Below, in pieces: positions 1 to 7,715 of a stretch of 15,694 bases of DNA. The position numbers and the translations under genes were made by a program. The notes below the pieces were generated by a model, which was not told the origin of the DNA, did not search any database, and worked only from the letters and a program-made list of their open reading frames with translations. The stretch covers positions 1 through 15,694 of the forward strand of contig CALHVB010000156.1 of NCBI GenBank assembly GCA_938039345.1, in the 5' to 3' direction. Position 1 is the first letter of the stretch. Each line of letters begins with the position of its first letter. The stretch comes from an uncultured Sediminicola sp. (GTDB taxonomy: Bacteria; Bacteroidota; Bacteroidia; Flavobacteriales; Flavobacteriaceae).

Positions 1-195
1 TACACTTCCTTCATCATCTCCATTTTCACTAACTCCCATTGCGTAAAGAATGTTTTGTTGTTTTTCAAACTTTTCATTCTCACTAATTCTATCTTTTAGA
101 CTCGATGCAGCAAAGGCTAAAACCGAACCTACTATTACTACCATAACAGCTGCAAAAGCAACAGTATATGTATTACTATCTGTATTAACTGCCAT
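1..195 (-). CDS. nqrC: Na+-translocating NADH:quinone reductase subunit C, N-terminal part (runs off the left edge)
   Basis: Only the first 65 residues are present. Reading the minus strand from the ATG at 195 gives MAVNTDSNTYTVAFAAVMVV followed by more hydrophobic sequence and then a charged stretch (SLKDRISENEKFEKQQ). This is the typical NqrC start: one N-terminal membrane helix (about residues 10-30) anchoring a periplasmic domain. In the family that domain carries covalently bound FMN, but the flavin-attachment threonine lies outside this window. The start is 2 bp after the nqrB stop codon, so the two are surely cotranscribed. The gene is cut by the window edge, not broken. Confidence 0.93.
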   Translation of the reverse strand, partial: MAVNTDSNTYTVAFAAVMVVIVGSVLAFAASSLKDRISENEKFEKQQNILYAMGVSENGDDEGSV

Positions 196-197
196 AA

Positions 198-1451
198 CTA
201 AACTGTTTCTACTTTTAATTCTTCTGCTTTACCATCATCTGCTTTAGGTAAGATAGTAGCATTCTTTAAACGTTTCATTCTCTTTTTAACATTCCCTTGT
301 ACCACATAGTGATCAATTGTAGGAGCAAAAACATTCATTAACAATATTGCTAAGAAAACTCCTTCTGGGTAAGCTGGGTTAAAAACTCTAATCATAATAG
401 AAATAAATCCTATTAAGAATCCGTATATCCATTTCCCTTTATTAGTTTGTGCTCCTGTTACAGGATCTGTAGCCATAAACACAATACCAAAGGCTATACC
501 ACCAACGATTAGGTGTTTCCAACCTGCAAGGCTCATTAAACCATAAAACTTGCTTGTTTCAGTTATCCAACCTGCATCTACAACACCATTAAAAATGTAT
601 CCCATTACTAAAGTTCCTGCTACTGCACTCACCATAATTCTCCAACTAGCAATTTTAGAGAAGATTAAGAATAGACCTCCTAATAATATTAAAAATGCTG
701 ATGTTTCACCTACAGAACCTGGAATAAACCCAAAGAACATATCTGAAACCGAATATGAGAATTCTTTATTCTGTGCTAAATACCCTAATACTGTTTCTCC
801 TGAAATAGCGTCTGGCGTTCCTGCTAAATTTACAGCGTCGTGTACCCATACTTTATCTCCACTCATCCATGTTGGGTAAGCAAAGAATAAAAATGCTCTA
901 ATAGTTAAGGCTGGGTTTAGAATATTCATCCCTGTACCTCCAAATACTTCTTTTCCTATTACCACACCAAAGATGATTGCTATTGTTAACATCCAAAGTG
1001 GCGTATCTACAGGAACAATTAAAGGAACTAACATTCCCGTTACCAAGTACCCTTCTTCTATCTCGTGTCCTTTTATAACACAAAAAATAAATTCTATTGT
1101 TAATCCTACTACATAAGATACAACTACTAGTGGAAGTACTTTTATAATTCCGATCCAGAAATTATCCCACGTAAGGAAATGATCCATTAAAGAAAAATCT
1201 TGTGGAAAACCATTTATTGCTGAATAATGCTGATATCCTGCATTAAACATAGAAAACAATAAAACAGGTATCAATGCCATGATTACCGTGTTCATTGTTC
1301 TTTTTAAATCATCTGCACCTTTTACATGCGTACCATTATGAGTAGTCTCATTTGGCATAAATAAAAAGGTATGAAAGCCGCTAAAAACAGGAAACCATTT
1401 TTTTCCTTCGTTTTTTACTCTAAACTTATGTAAGTTATCTTTTAAGCTCAT
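198..1451 (-). CDS. nqrB: Na+-translocating NADH:quinone reductase subunit B
   Basis: A 417-residue integral membrane subunit of the Nqr complex, which oxidises NADH, reduces quinone and exports Na+. NqrB holds covalent FMN and riboflavin in the membrane part. Many hydrophobic helices are visible (about residues 55-70, 100-125, 150-168, 253-270, 272-292, 310-328, 342-356, 362-378). Family landmarks are EEGYLVTGMLVPLIVP (132-147), GGTGMNILNPAL (171-182) and the flavinylation segment DAISGETVLGY (214-224). In that segment T220 is the expected FMN-attachment residue. Its context is SGET, whereas the usual ApbE-recognition motif has alanine before the threonine. The length is normal for the family. 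The gene sits 3 bp after nqrA and 2 bp before nqrC in one operon. Confidence 0.96.
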   Translation of the reverse strand: MSLKDNLHKFRVKNEGKKWFPVFSGFHTFLFMPNETTHNGTHVKGADDLKRTMNTVIMALIPVLLFSMFNAGYQHYSAINGFPQDFSLMDHFLTWDNFWIGIIKVLPLVVVSYVVGLTIEFIFCVIKGHEIEEGYLVTGMLVPLIVPVDTPLWMLTIAIIFGVVIGKEVFGGTGMNILNPALTIRAFLFFAYPTWMSGDKVWVHDAVNLAGTPDAISGETVLGYLAQNKEFSYSVSDMFFGFIPGSVGETSAFLILLGGLFLIFSKIASWRIMVSAVAGTLVMGYIFNGVVDAGWITETSKFYGLMSLAGWKHLIVGGIAFGIVFMATDPVTGAQTNKGKWIYGFLIGFISIMIRVFNPAYPEGVFLAILLMNVFAPTIDHYVVQGNVKKRMKRLKNATILPKADDGKAEELKVETV

Positions 1452-1454
1452 CTT

Positions 1455-2804
1455 TTATCCTATTTCTTTTTGTAATAAATCTAAACCTTCACGAATAATC
1501 TTCTGGTGAGGTTGCTTAGAAATACACACAAATTCAGTTAAAGCAAAATCTTCTGGTGCTACCTCGTACAATCCTAGTTGTTCCATTTCATCTAAATCCT
1601 TGTACATACAAGCTTTTAGCAATTGCATTGGGAAGATATCTAATGGAAAAACTTTTTCGTATTGTCCTGTAACAACAAAAGCTCTATGTTCACCATTTGT
1701 ATTTGTATTTAAGTCATACTTTTTATTTGGAAACAACCAAGAGAAAGTTAATGCTCTTGTTGCAGAAACTTTATTAAAAATTGGCTTATTCCAACCAAAG
1801 AATTCATAATCGTCTCCTTCTGGTATAACAGAAACTGTATTATTGTAATATCCTAAATATCCTTCTGGTGTTGTTTTAGAACCTGTAAGCACATCGCCAT
1901 TAATAATTCTAACATTATCATTATTAAGACCGCTAGCATAAACAAAAGTAGCTACCTCTGCTCCTATCTTAGTGGTATAATACTTAGGCTCTTTTACCGA
2001 AGCTCCTGCTAAAGCAATAGTACGCTCTGCATTAAACTTACCCGTTAATAATAACTCACCTATAATTACTAAATCTTGCGGATTAATAGTCCATACTGTT
2101 TCTCCTTTATTGATAGGATCTACTTTATTAATTAAAGTACCTACTAAACCAGATGGGTGCGGACCAGAAACATTGTGCTTTTCTACACCTTGTAATGTTG
2201 CCAAAGGAGAATTAGAAGAACCTACAGAAACATGCACCTTTCCTGGTGTTAGTTTTGCAATAGCAGTAATTGCTGCTTGTATCTCTTTTTCTTTTCCTTT
2301 TAAAACAAAATCTAAATCCGCTGCTAAAGGAGCACTTGCGTAACCTGAAACAAAAATTGCTTTAGGTGTTACGCTTGCATCAGCAATAACATCATAGGGA
2401 CGTTGCTTTATAAATGACCAACAGCCAGATTTTAACAATTGTGCTTTTATCTCTTGAGCAGAAGCACTTTCTACATTTACAGGGCTATGTTCCAAACTCT
2501 GCTGCTCTTTATCTGCAAGAATCTTTAATGTTAGGATTTTTCTGCGATCACCTCTTACTATTTCTGCTAACTCTCCACTTACTGGAGACACAAACAACAT
2601 ATTCTCATTGTCTTTGTTATAGAAAAGAGCTTCACCTGCTTTAACTTCTCCTCCTTGTTTTATTAACATTTTAGGAGTAATCCCATGAAAATCTTGAAGA
2701 TTTATTGCGTAAGTATTACTCAATGTAGCTTTAGAAATGGTATGTTCCGCTTCTCCTACAAGATTAATATTTAAGCCTTTTTTTACTCGGATGTCTTTAG
2801 ACAT
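1455..2804 (-). CDS. nqrA: Na+-translocating NADH:quinone reductase subunit A
   Basis: A 449-residue cytoplasmic-side subunit of the Na+-pumping NADH:quinone reductase, implicated in quinone interaction. The protein opens MSKDIRVKKGLNINLVG, the standard NqrA N-terminus. It has a biotinyl/lipoyl-like barrel segment (LFVSPVSGELAEIVRGDRRK, 70-89) and the conserved SGPHPSGLVGTLINKVDP (213-230) and VWTINPQDLVIIGELLLTG (237-255) stretches. The frame stays open 57 bases further upstream. I place the start at the ATG at 2804 because the extra 19 residues (MGFKFYFCKK...) are not family-like and would overlap the predicted -10-type element. It is the first gene of the nqrABC... operon and is divergent from the T9SS plug gene. 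Its stop is 3 bp from the nqrB start. Confidence 0.95.
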   Translation of the reverse strand: MSKDIRVKKGLNINLVGEAEHTISKATLSNTYAINLQDFHGITPKMLIKQGGEVKAGEALFYNKDNENMLFVSPVSGELAEIVRGDRRKILTLKILADKEQQSLEHSPVNVESASAQEIKAQLLKSGCWSFIKQRPYDVIADASVTPKAIFVSGYASAPLAADLDFVLKGKEKEIQAAITAIAKLTPGKVHVSVGSSNSPLATLQGVEKHNVSGPHPSGLVGTLINKVDPINKGETVWTINPQDLVIIGELLLTGKFNAERTIALAGASVKEPKYYTTKIGAEVATFVYASGLNNDNVRIINGDVLTGSKTTPEGYLGYYNNTVSVIPEGDDYEFFGWNKPIFNKVSATRALTFSWLFPNKKYDLNTNTNGEHRAFVVTGQYEKVFPLDIFPMQLLKACMYKDLDEMEQLGLYEVAPEDFALTEFVCISKQPHQKIIREGLDLLQKEIG

Positions 2805-2838
2805 ATTATTGTAGACCTTTAGGTTGACAAATTTTTTG

Positions 2839-2846
2839 CAAAAATA
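2839..2846 (-). promoter_or_regulatory. Candidate Bacteroidota -7 element for nqrA
   Basis: On the minus strand these bases read TATTTTTG, a full match to the Bacteroidota -7 consensus TAnnTTTG. They lie about 35 bp before the nqrA ATG, which gives a short leader. The only nearby TTTG upstream (plus-strand CAAA at 2861-2864) is 14 bp away, shorter than the usual spacing of roughly 17-23 bp. The -33 partner is therefore uncertain. In AT-rich DNA such a match can occur by chance. Confidence 0.35.
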
Positions 2847-2970
2847 AAATTTAAACCCCACAAATCATTAATTATAAGGGTTAAAAAGTATACTTGTTCA
2901 ATTATTTATATTTATTCTAAATAACATTAAAACCAAATAAAGAGGCTATTTACTCAAACAAAGCTCAGTA

Positions 2971-3005
2971 TTGCATCGCTTTATATTTTTTAGGTATACT
3001 TTTTG
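2971..3005 (+). promoter_or_regulatory. Weak candidate promoter for the T9SS plug gene
   Basis: A TTG at 2971-2973 is followed after about 21-23 bp by TACTTTTTG (2997-3005). This is one base longer than the TAnnTTTG consensus, but it is at a reasonable spacing and about 33 bp before the ATG at 3038. It is the best candidate in the 233-bp divergent intergenic region. The rest of that region is plain AT-rich sequence with no hairpin or small gene that I can support. Confidence 0.22.
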
Positions 3006-3037
3006 CTTATTTTTACATTAAATGTTAACGACCAAAA

Positions 3038-4282
3038 ATGACCTTAAGTATTAAAAATTATCTTTTTTTCTTATTTACCCCATTACTTTTTGCACAAGTA
3101 CAAGAAGAAATTAACCCGCCATCGAATATTAAAACCATTATATTCAAAGGTGCAACAGAAGACCAATTTCCTATTGTATCCTTAGGAGAATCTATTTTCT
3201 TAGAGTTTGATGACATCTCTGCCAGCGAACAAGATTTTTATTATAAAATTGTGCATTGCAATTATGACTGGACTCCCTCTAATCTTCTAAAATCTCAGTA
3301 TTTAAATGGTATAGATGATTTAAGAATAACAGATTATGAAAACAGTTACTCTACCTTACAACCCTACTCTAACTATAAATTATCTATACCTAATGAAGAT
3401 TTACAACTAAAAGTTAGTGGTAATTATATGCTAGAAATATACAATAATGATTATGAACTTCAATTTTCTCGCAGGTTTATTGTTTACAAGGATGCGGTAA
3501 AAATTGGAGCAACCGTTAAACGCTCACGAGATTTTAATTATTTAAACACAAAGCAAGTTGTACAATTCACAATTAACACTAGCAACTTTAATGTTGTAAA
3601 TCCTAAAAAAGAAATAAAAATTGCACTATTACAAAATTACCATTGGCCTACCGCAATTTATAATATTAAACCACAATTTACTATTGACAATTCTTTAGTA
3701 TATAAATATGATAAAGAGACTAGTTTTTATGGAGGTAACGAATTTTACAATTTTGATACCAAAGATTTAAGAGCGCCTAGCTCTGCTATTGCTCGTATAG
3801 AACTCACAGATATATATCAACATTATTTATTTGCAGATTACTACAGAAATGATAGACCTTACACCTATTATCCAGATGTAAATGGCGACTTTGTTATACG
3901 CACACTATTGGGCGAAGATAATTCTAGAGAAGCAGAATATACAAATATTCATTTTAAATTACCTTACACCGAAGAACTAGGCTTAAATAATGTTTATGTC
4001 TACGGTAAGTATAACAATTACAGCTTAAACGATGAAAATAAAATGATTTATAATGAGAAAACTGGTAACATGGAAGCTTCTATAAAAATGAAGCAAGGTT
4101 TCTATAATTATAAATATGTAATAAAAAATGATGACAATGTTATAGACTTAAATACCATTGGCGGTAATTTTCATTTTACAGAAAACAACTATACCATAAT
4201 CGTATATTATAGAGATTTTGGAGAAGTTTATGATAGTATAATTGGTATTGGTGCTGCTAATTCTAGAAACATTAGCAACTAA
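3038..4282 (+). CDS. Type IX secretion system plug protein (DUF5103 family)
   Basis: A 414-residue exported protein. An N-terminal signal peptide is visible (hydrophobic NYLFFLFTPLLFAQ, residues 7-20, likely cleavage after A19). The mature part begins with PPSNIKTIIFKGATEDQFPI, then a beta-rich domain with FEFDD-type acidic turns, YYKIVHCNYDWTPSNLLKSQ (47-66) and YVYGKYNNYSLNDENKM (315-331). This pattern is that of the DUF5103 family. In Flavobacterium johnsoniae a member was found to plug the periplasmic side of the SprA translocon of the type IX secretion system. Family assignment is from recognition of the sequence pattern; the plug role is inferred from that family. The gene is alone on its strand side, divergent from nqrA, with apaG 221 bp downstream. 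Confidence 0.82.
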   Translation: MTLSIKNYLFFLFTPLLFAQVQEEINPPSNIKTIIFKGATEDQFPIVSLGESIFLEFDDISASEQDFYYKIVHCNYDWTPSNLLKSQYLNGIDDLRITDYENSYSTLQPYSNYKLSIPNEDLQLKVSGNYMLEIYNNDYELQFSRRFIVYKDAVKIGATVKRSRDFNYLNTKQVVQFTINTSNFNVVNPKKEIKIALLQNYHWPTAIYNIKPQFTIDNSLVYKYDKETSFYGGNEFYNFDTKDLRAPSSAIARIELTDIYQHYLFADYYRNDRPYTYYPDVNGDFVIRTLLGEDNSREAEYTNIHFKLPYTEELGLNNVYVYGKYNNYSLNDENKMIYNEKTGNMEASIKMKQGFYNYKYVIKNDDNVIDLNTIGGNFHFTENNYTIIVYYRDFGEVYDSIIGIGAANSRNISN

Positions 4283-4503
4283 ATACAACATTTATCTATT
4301 AAAAATACAATTATACCGATAATCTTATATTAAGTTTTTAAAATTAAATGCAGTTCTATAACTTAGCCTTGGTTTTAAGCTCATAATCATTAAGATAGCG
4401 TTAAAATTATTTTAAATATGACTGAAGATTAACTATTTTTATATTAATCTTTAATAAATTAGCTAAAACCTTAAATTAAGTAATCTATATAATATTTAAT
4501 TGC

Positions 4504-4890
4504 ATGACTACTCAAGTAACAAAAGGCATAAAAATATCTGTAAATACAAGTTTTGAAGGTACATTCTTTAAAAACTACAAAATGCATTTTGCCTTTGGTT
4601 ACACTATAACTATAGAAAACCAGAGTAAAGATTCTGTACAATTAACTTCTCGCCATTGGCAGATATATGATTCTTTAAACGAATTAGAAATATTAGATGG
4701 CGAAGGTGTAATAGGAAAAAAGCCTGTTATTAAACCCGGAGAATCTCACACCTATAGTTCTGGGTGTCTATTAGCATCCCCGTTGGGCGCTATGAAAGGA
4801 CATTACAATATGGTAAACTTTAGTTCTACAGAAAAATTTAGAGTATACGTCCCTACATTTAAGTTTAGTGCACCATTTGCCTTAAATTAA
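4504..4890 (+). CDS. apaG: ApaG-family protein (Co2+/Mg2+ efflux-associated)
   Basis: A 128-residue single-domain immunoglobulin-like protein of the ApaG/DUF525 family, close to the usual 125-130 residues. The hallmark motifs are present: FAFGYTITIENQS (29-41), SRHWQIYD (49-56), GEGVIGKKPVIKPGE (66-80) and YSSGCLLASPLGAMKGHY (84-101). ApaG was linked genetically to cobalt resistance and magnesium efflux in enterobacteria, but its biochemical role is unsettled and should not be taken as known here. No signal peptide is visible, so it is cytoplasmic. The gene lies 68 bp upstream of pruA. A perfect -7 motif in that gap suggests pruA can be transcribed on its own. Confidence 0.92.
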   Translation: MTTQVTKGIKISVNTSFEGTFFKNYKMHFAFGYTITIENQSKDSVQLTSRHWQIYDSLNELEILDGEGVIGKKPVIKPGESHTYSSGCLLASPLGAMKGHYNMVNFSSTEKFRVYVPTFKFSAPFALN

Positions 4891-4925
4891 AACACTATAA
4901 TCATAACAAAATACTTGTTCTTTGT

Positions 4926-4933
4926 TATATTTG
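4926..4933 (+). promoter_or_regulatory. Candidate Bacteroidota -7 element for pruA
   Basis: TATATTTG is an exact match to TAnnTTTG and ends 25 bp before the pruA ATG at 4959, giving a leader of roughly 20 nt. No TTG lies at the normal distance upstream; the nearest, at 4915-4917, is too close. The -33 element is therefore missing or degenerate. Confidence 0.4.
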
Positions 4934-4958
4934 ATATTCTATATTAAATATAACAGAC

Positions 4959-6587
4959 ATGGCAAACGGATTTTTTAATGTTCCAAAAGCTTTAAATGAA
5001 GCTATTAAGACTTACGCTCCCAACACAACCGAGAGAGCTGCTGTTTTAAAACAGTACAAAGAATACTACACAAATTTTACAGATATCCCTTTTTACATAG
5101 GCTCAGAAGAAATCCGTACAGAGAACACAAGAACTATAAGTCCTCCCCACGACCATAAACATGCCATTGGCAAATACCATATAGCAGAAAAAAAACATGT
5201 TTCTAAAGCTATTAACAATACTTTAGAAGCCAGAGACTCATGGGCTAATTTACCTTGGGAACAACGTGCCGCTATTTTCTTAAAAGCTGCTGATTTAGTA
5301 GCTGGTCCATACAGAGCTAAAATTAATGCAGCTACTATGTTAGCGCAATCCAAAACTATACACCAAGCAGAAATAGATGCAGCATGTGAATTTATAGACT
5401 TTCTTAGATTCAATGTAGAATTTATGTCGGAAATATACCAACAACAACCAGAATCTGGAGATGGCGTTTGGAATAGAGTTGAGTACAGACCTCTAGAAGG
5501 TTTTATTTATGCTATAACCCCTTTTAACTTTACTGCAATTGCTGGTAATTTACCTGCTAGTGCCGCTATGATGGGTAATGTTGTTTTATGGAAACCTAGC
5601 GATAGTCAAATATTCTCTGCTAAAGTAATAATAGATATTTTTAAGGAAGCTGGCTTACCAGATGGAGTTATTAATATTGTTTATGGAGACCCAATTATGA
5701 TTACTGAAACAGCTTTATCTAGTCCAGATTTTGCTGGGCTACATTTTACAGGCTCTACTTATGTATTTAAAGAATTATGGAAACAAATAGGAAACAATAT
5801 CCATACTTATAAAACATACCCTAAAATTGTAGGCGAAACAGGTGGTAAAGATTTTATTATAGCACATTCTTCTGCCTTTCCTAAACAAGTTGCAACAGCC
5901 ATTACCAGAGGTGCTTTTGAATTCCAAGGACAAAAATGTAGTGCTGCTTCTAGAGTTTACTTACCAAAATCTTCTGCTAACGAAATTATAGCACTAGTAA
6001 AAAAAGACATTGCTTCTTTTAACAAACCTGGCTCTCCTGAAGATATGAGTAACTTTATTACTGCCGTAATTCACGAACAATCGTTCGATAAATTAGTTAC
6101 TTATATAGAACAAGCAAAAAATGACACCAATGCCGAAATTATTGCTGGTGGAAACTATGATAAATCTATAGGCTATTTTATAGAACCTACAGTTATTATA
6201 ACAACCGACCCAAAATATACAACTATGGAAACAGAGTTATTTGGCCCCATAGTAACCATATACATATATGAAGATAAAGATTGGAGCAAAACTTTAAAAT
6301 TAGTAGATAACACCTCAGAATATGCCTTAACTGGCGCAGTGCTAGCAAAAGAACGTTATGCTATTAATGAAGCTACTTTGGCATTACAAAATAGCGCTGG
6401 CAATTTTTATATTAATGATAAACCAACTGGCGCTGTAGTTGGCCAACAACCTTTTGGAGGCGCAAGAGCATCTGGCACTAATGATAAAGCGGGCTCGGCA
6501 CAAAATTTATTACGTTGGGTTTCTCCTAGATTAATAAAAGAAGTATTTGTATCACCTGAAGATTACAGATACCCCTTTTTAGGATAA
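4959..6587 (+). CDS. pruA: L-glutamate gamma-semialdehyde (1-pyrroline-5-carboxylate) dehydrogenase
   Basis: A 542-residue NAD-dependent aldehyde dehydrogenase that oxidises glutamate semialdehyde to glutamate, the second step of proline catabolism, in the cytoplasm. All catalytic landmarks are in place: ITPFNFTAIAGNLPA (186-200, N190), VLWKPSD (209-215, K212 for the cofactor), the FTGST turn (263-267), the general base in VGETGGKDF (291-299, E293), the nucleophile in FQGQKCSAASRVYLP (322-336, C327) and METELFGPIV (423-432). The N-terminal segment and the C-terminal VSPRLIKEVFVSPEDYRYPF match the stand-alone P5C dehydrogenase form found in Bacteroidota and eukaryotes. It is not the bifunctional PutA, and no proline dehydrogenase gene is in the window. 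A strong terminator follows. Confidence 0.96.
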   Translation: MANGFFNVPKALNEAIKTYAPNTTERAAVLKQYKEYYTNFTDIPFYIGSEEIRTENTRTISPPHDHKHAIGKYHIAEKKHVSKAINNTLEARDSWANLPWEQRAAIFLKAADLVAGPYRAKINAATMLAQSKTIHQAEIDAACEFIDFLRFNVEFMSEIYQQQPESGDGVWNRVEYRPLEGFIYAITPFNFTAIAGNLPASAAMMGNVVLWKPSDSQIFSAKVIIDIFKEAGLPDGVINIVYGDPIMITETALSSPDFAGLHFTGSTYVFKELWKQIGNNIHTYKTYPKIVGETGGKDFIIAHSSAFPKQVATAITRGAFEFQGQKCSAASRVYLPKSSANEIIALVKKDIASFNKPGSPEDMSNFITAVIHEQSFDKLVTYIEQAKNDTNAEIIAGGNYDKSIGYFIEPTVIITTDPKYTTMETELFGPIVTIYIYEDKDWSKTLKLVDNTSEYALTGAVLAKERYAINEATLALQNSAGNFYINDKPTGAVVGQQPFGGARASGTNDKAGSAQNLLRWVSPRLIKEVFVSPEDYRYPFLG

Positions 6588-6615
6588 AAACTAAAAATTA
6601 CTAAGTAATTATAAA

Positions 6616-6653
6616 AGCCGTTATTTCCTTAATAAAAAATAACGGCTATTTTT
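6616..6653 (+). terminator. Rho-independent terminator after pruA
   Basis: The 11-bp perfect stem AGCCGTTATTT (6616-6626) / AAATAACGGCT (6637-6647) has a 10-nt loop and is followed by a short run of T at 6649-6653. It lies 29 bp after the pruA stop and only 16 bp before the ATG of the next gene, so it also forms the immediate upstream region of the AraC-type regulator. Confidence 0.85.
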
Positions 6654-6656
6654 ATG

Positions 6657-6682
6657 TTTTAAATTGCATATGCAAAACAAAA
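6657..6682. promoter_or_regulatory. Dyad-symmetric element over the regulator start codon
   Basis: TTGCATATGCAA (6664-6675) is a perfect 12-bp palindrome that contains the ATG at 6670-6672. Symmetry resumes after three unmatched bases on each side with TTTT (6657-6660) and AAAA (6679-6682), giving a 26-bp dyad centred on 6669/6670. It could be an operator for autoregulation or an RNA hairpin that hides the start codon. The symmetry is read directly; either role is inference. Confidence 0.4.
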
Positions 6683-7647
6683 ACACCTTAAAAGTATTCT
6701 TTCTTGTTCCTCCGGAAGTACAACTGTTAGACCTTACAGGTCCTGCTCATTTATTCTACGAGGCAATTAATTATGGTGCAAACATAAAAATACATTATTT
6801 AAGTTTAGACAATAATTCAGAAACTGTTTCTGGCGCTGGTATTTCTTTAGGAAAACTAGAATTTTATAAAAATTTTGAACTCCATAAAAATGACTTATTA
6901 TTTATACCTGGATTAGAATCTCATTTATTTTTTGCTGAAAATTTCACTAATAAATATTATGATTTTTTTACTTGGTTAAAAAGGCAATATAAAAACGAAG
7001 TAAAAATATGCTCCGTATGCACAGGAACATACCTCTTGGCTTTTGCTAATATTTTGCAAAACAAAAACTGTACTACTCATTGGAAATATTTTGAAGATTT
7101 CCAAAATCGCTTTCCAGAAACAAAACTCTTATCTAATAGACTCATTGTAAAAGATGACACCATCTACTCTAGTGCTGGTGTATCTTCTGGAATAGACCTT
7201 GCTCTTTTTATATTAGAAGAATTATATGGTTCTGTATTCTCTACTAAAATTGCAAAAGAAGTAGTTATCTATTTACGTAGAACAGAAAACGACCCACAAC
7301 TAAGTGTCTTTTTACAATACAGAAACCATATAGAGAACCGCATTCATACCGTACAAGATATATTAGCGCAAAACTTAGAGAAAAAGCCAATTATTAATGA
7401 TTTAGCTAATAGTGTATACATGAGCTCTAGGAATTTAACTCGCCTTTTTAAAAAAACAACAGGTATAACCATGGGTTATTATTTAGAGGAATTAAGAGTA
7501 GAACATGCGTTAAAACTATTAGCAACAAATACAAAAATAGAATCTATTAGCATTTCATGCGGATTAAAAAGTAGTAATCAACTTAGAGCATTACTAAAAA
7601 AACACACTACCAAACTCCCTTCAGAATTAAAGAAAAAATTGTCTTAA
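6670..7647 (+). CDS. AraC-family transcriptional regulator with N-terminal DJ-1/PfpI (class I amidotransferase-like) domain
   Basis: A 325-residue cytoplasmic regulator of the GATase1-AraC type (GlxA/CdhR-like architecture). Residues 6-185 form the DJ-1/PfpI-like domain: VFFLVPPEVQLLDLTGPAHLF (9-29), the elbow cysteine in CSVCTGTYLLA (114-124, C117), then TTHW (135-138) and SSAGVSSGIDLALFILEEL (167-185). Residues 228-325 are an AraC/XylS DNA-binding domain with two helix-turn-helix units (about 241-262 and 290-312). In characterised relatives the DJ-1 part usually senses a small nitrogen compound rather than acting as an enzyme; the ligand here is unknown. I prefer ATG 6670 over the in-frame TTG at 6664. 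The start lies inside a palindrome and just behind the pruA terminator. The next gene, a second DJ-1 protein 68 bp downstream, is the obvious candidate target. Confidence 0.9.
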   Translation: MQNKNTLKVFFLVPPEVQLLDLTGPAHLFYEAINYGANIKIHYLSLDNNSETVSGAGISLGKLEFYKNFELHKNDLLFIPGLESHLFFAENFTNKYYDFFTWLKRQYKNEVKICSVCTGTYLLAFANILQNKNCTTHWKYFEDFQNRFPETKLLSNRLIVKDDTIYSSAGVSSGIDLALFILEELYGSVFSTKIAKEVVIYLRRTENDPQLSVFLQYRNHIENRIHTVQDILAQNLEKKPIINDLANSVYMSSRNLTRLFKKTTGITMGYYLEELRVEHALKLLATNTKIESISISCGLKSSNQLRALLKKHTTKLPSELKKKLS

Positions 7648-7664
7648 TGCTGCGCACTATTGTC

Positions 7665-7685
7665 CTTTTAACAAGGCCTTAAAAG
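7665..7685. promoter_or_regulatory. Inverted repeat upstream of the exported DJ-1 gene (possible operator)
   Basis: CTTTTAA (7665-7671) and TTAAAAG (7679-7685) form a perfect 7-bp inverted repeat around CAAGGCC. The overlapping 8-mer AAGGCCTT (7673-7680) is itself a palindrome. No T run follows, so it is not a good terminator. It sits directly upstream of the perfect -7 box at 7689-7696, where a regulator could control the gene. The adjacent AraC-type regulator is the natural candidate, but this is inference. Confidence 0.35.
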
Positions 7686-7688
7686 ATT

Positions 7689-7696
7689 TAGTTTTG
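7689..7696 (+). promoter_or_regulatory. Candidate Bacteroidota -7 element for the exported DJ-1 gene
   Basis: TAGTTTTG matches TAnnTTTG exactly and ends 19 bp before the ATG at 7716. The nearest upstream TTG (7660-7662) is 26 bp away, somewhat beyond the usual spacing. A weak -33 element would fit a promoter that needs an activator. Confidence 0.4.
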
Positions 7697-7715
7697 ACTT
7701 ATCTAAAAAAATAAA

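Noticed and set aside
550..1083. Open frames opposite or overlapping nqrB on both strands (about 60-110 codons)
   Set aside because: They are shadows of the well-conserved nqrB frame, have low-complexity translations and no family resemblance.
2825..2830. TTGACA-like hexamer near 2824-2829 as a sigma70 -35 box
   Set aside because: It is on the plus strand within the nqrA leader with no matching -10, and Bacteroidota use a different promoter consensus.
4283..4503. 221-bp gap after the T9SS plug gene examined for a small RNA, terminator or gene
   Set aside because: Only very AT-rich sequence with 4-5-bp stems; no convincing terminator, promoter box or coding frame.
5093..5413. 106-codon minus-strand frame within pruA
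   Set aside because: It lies wholly inside the conserved aldehyde dehydrogenase frame; no promoter or family features.
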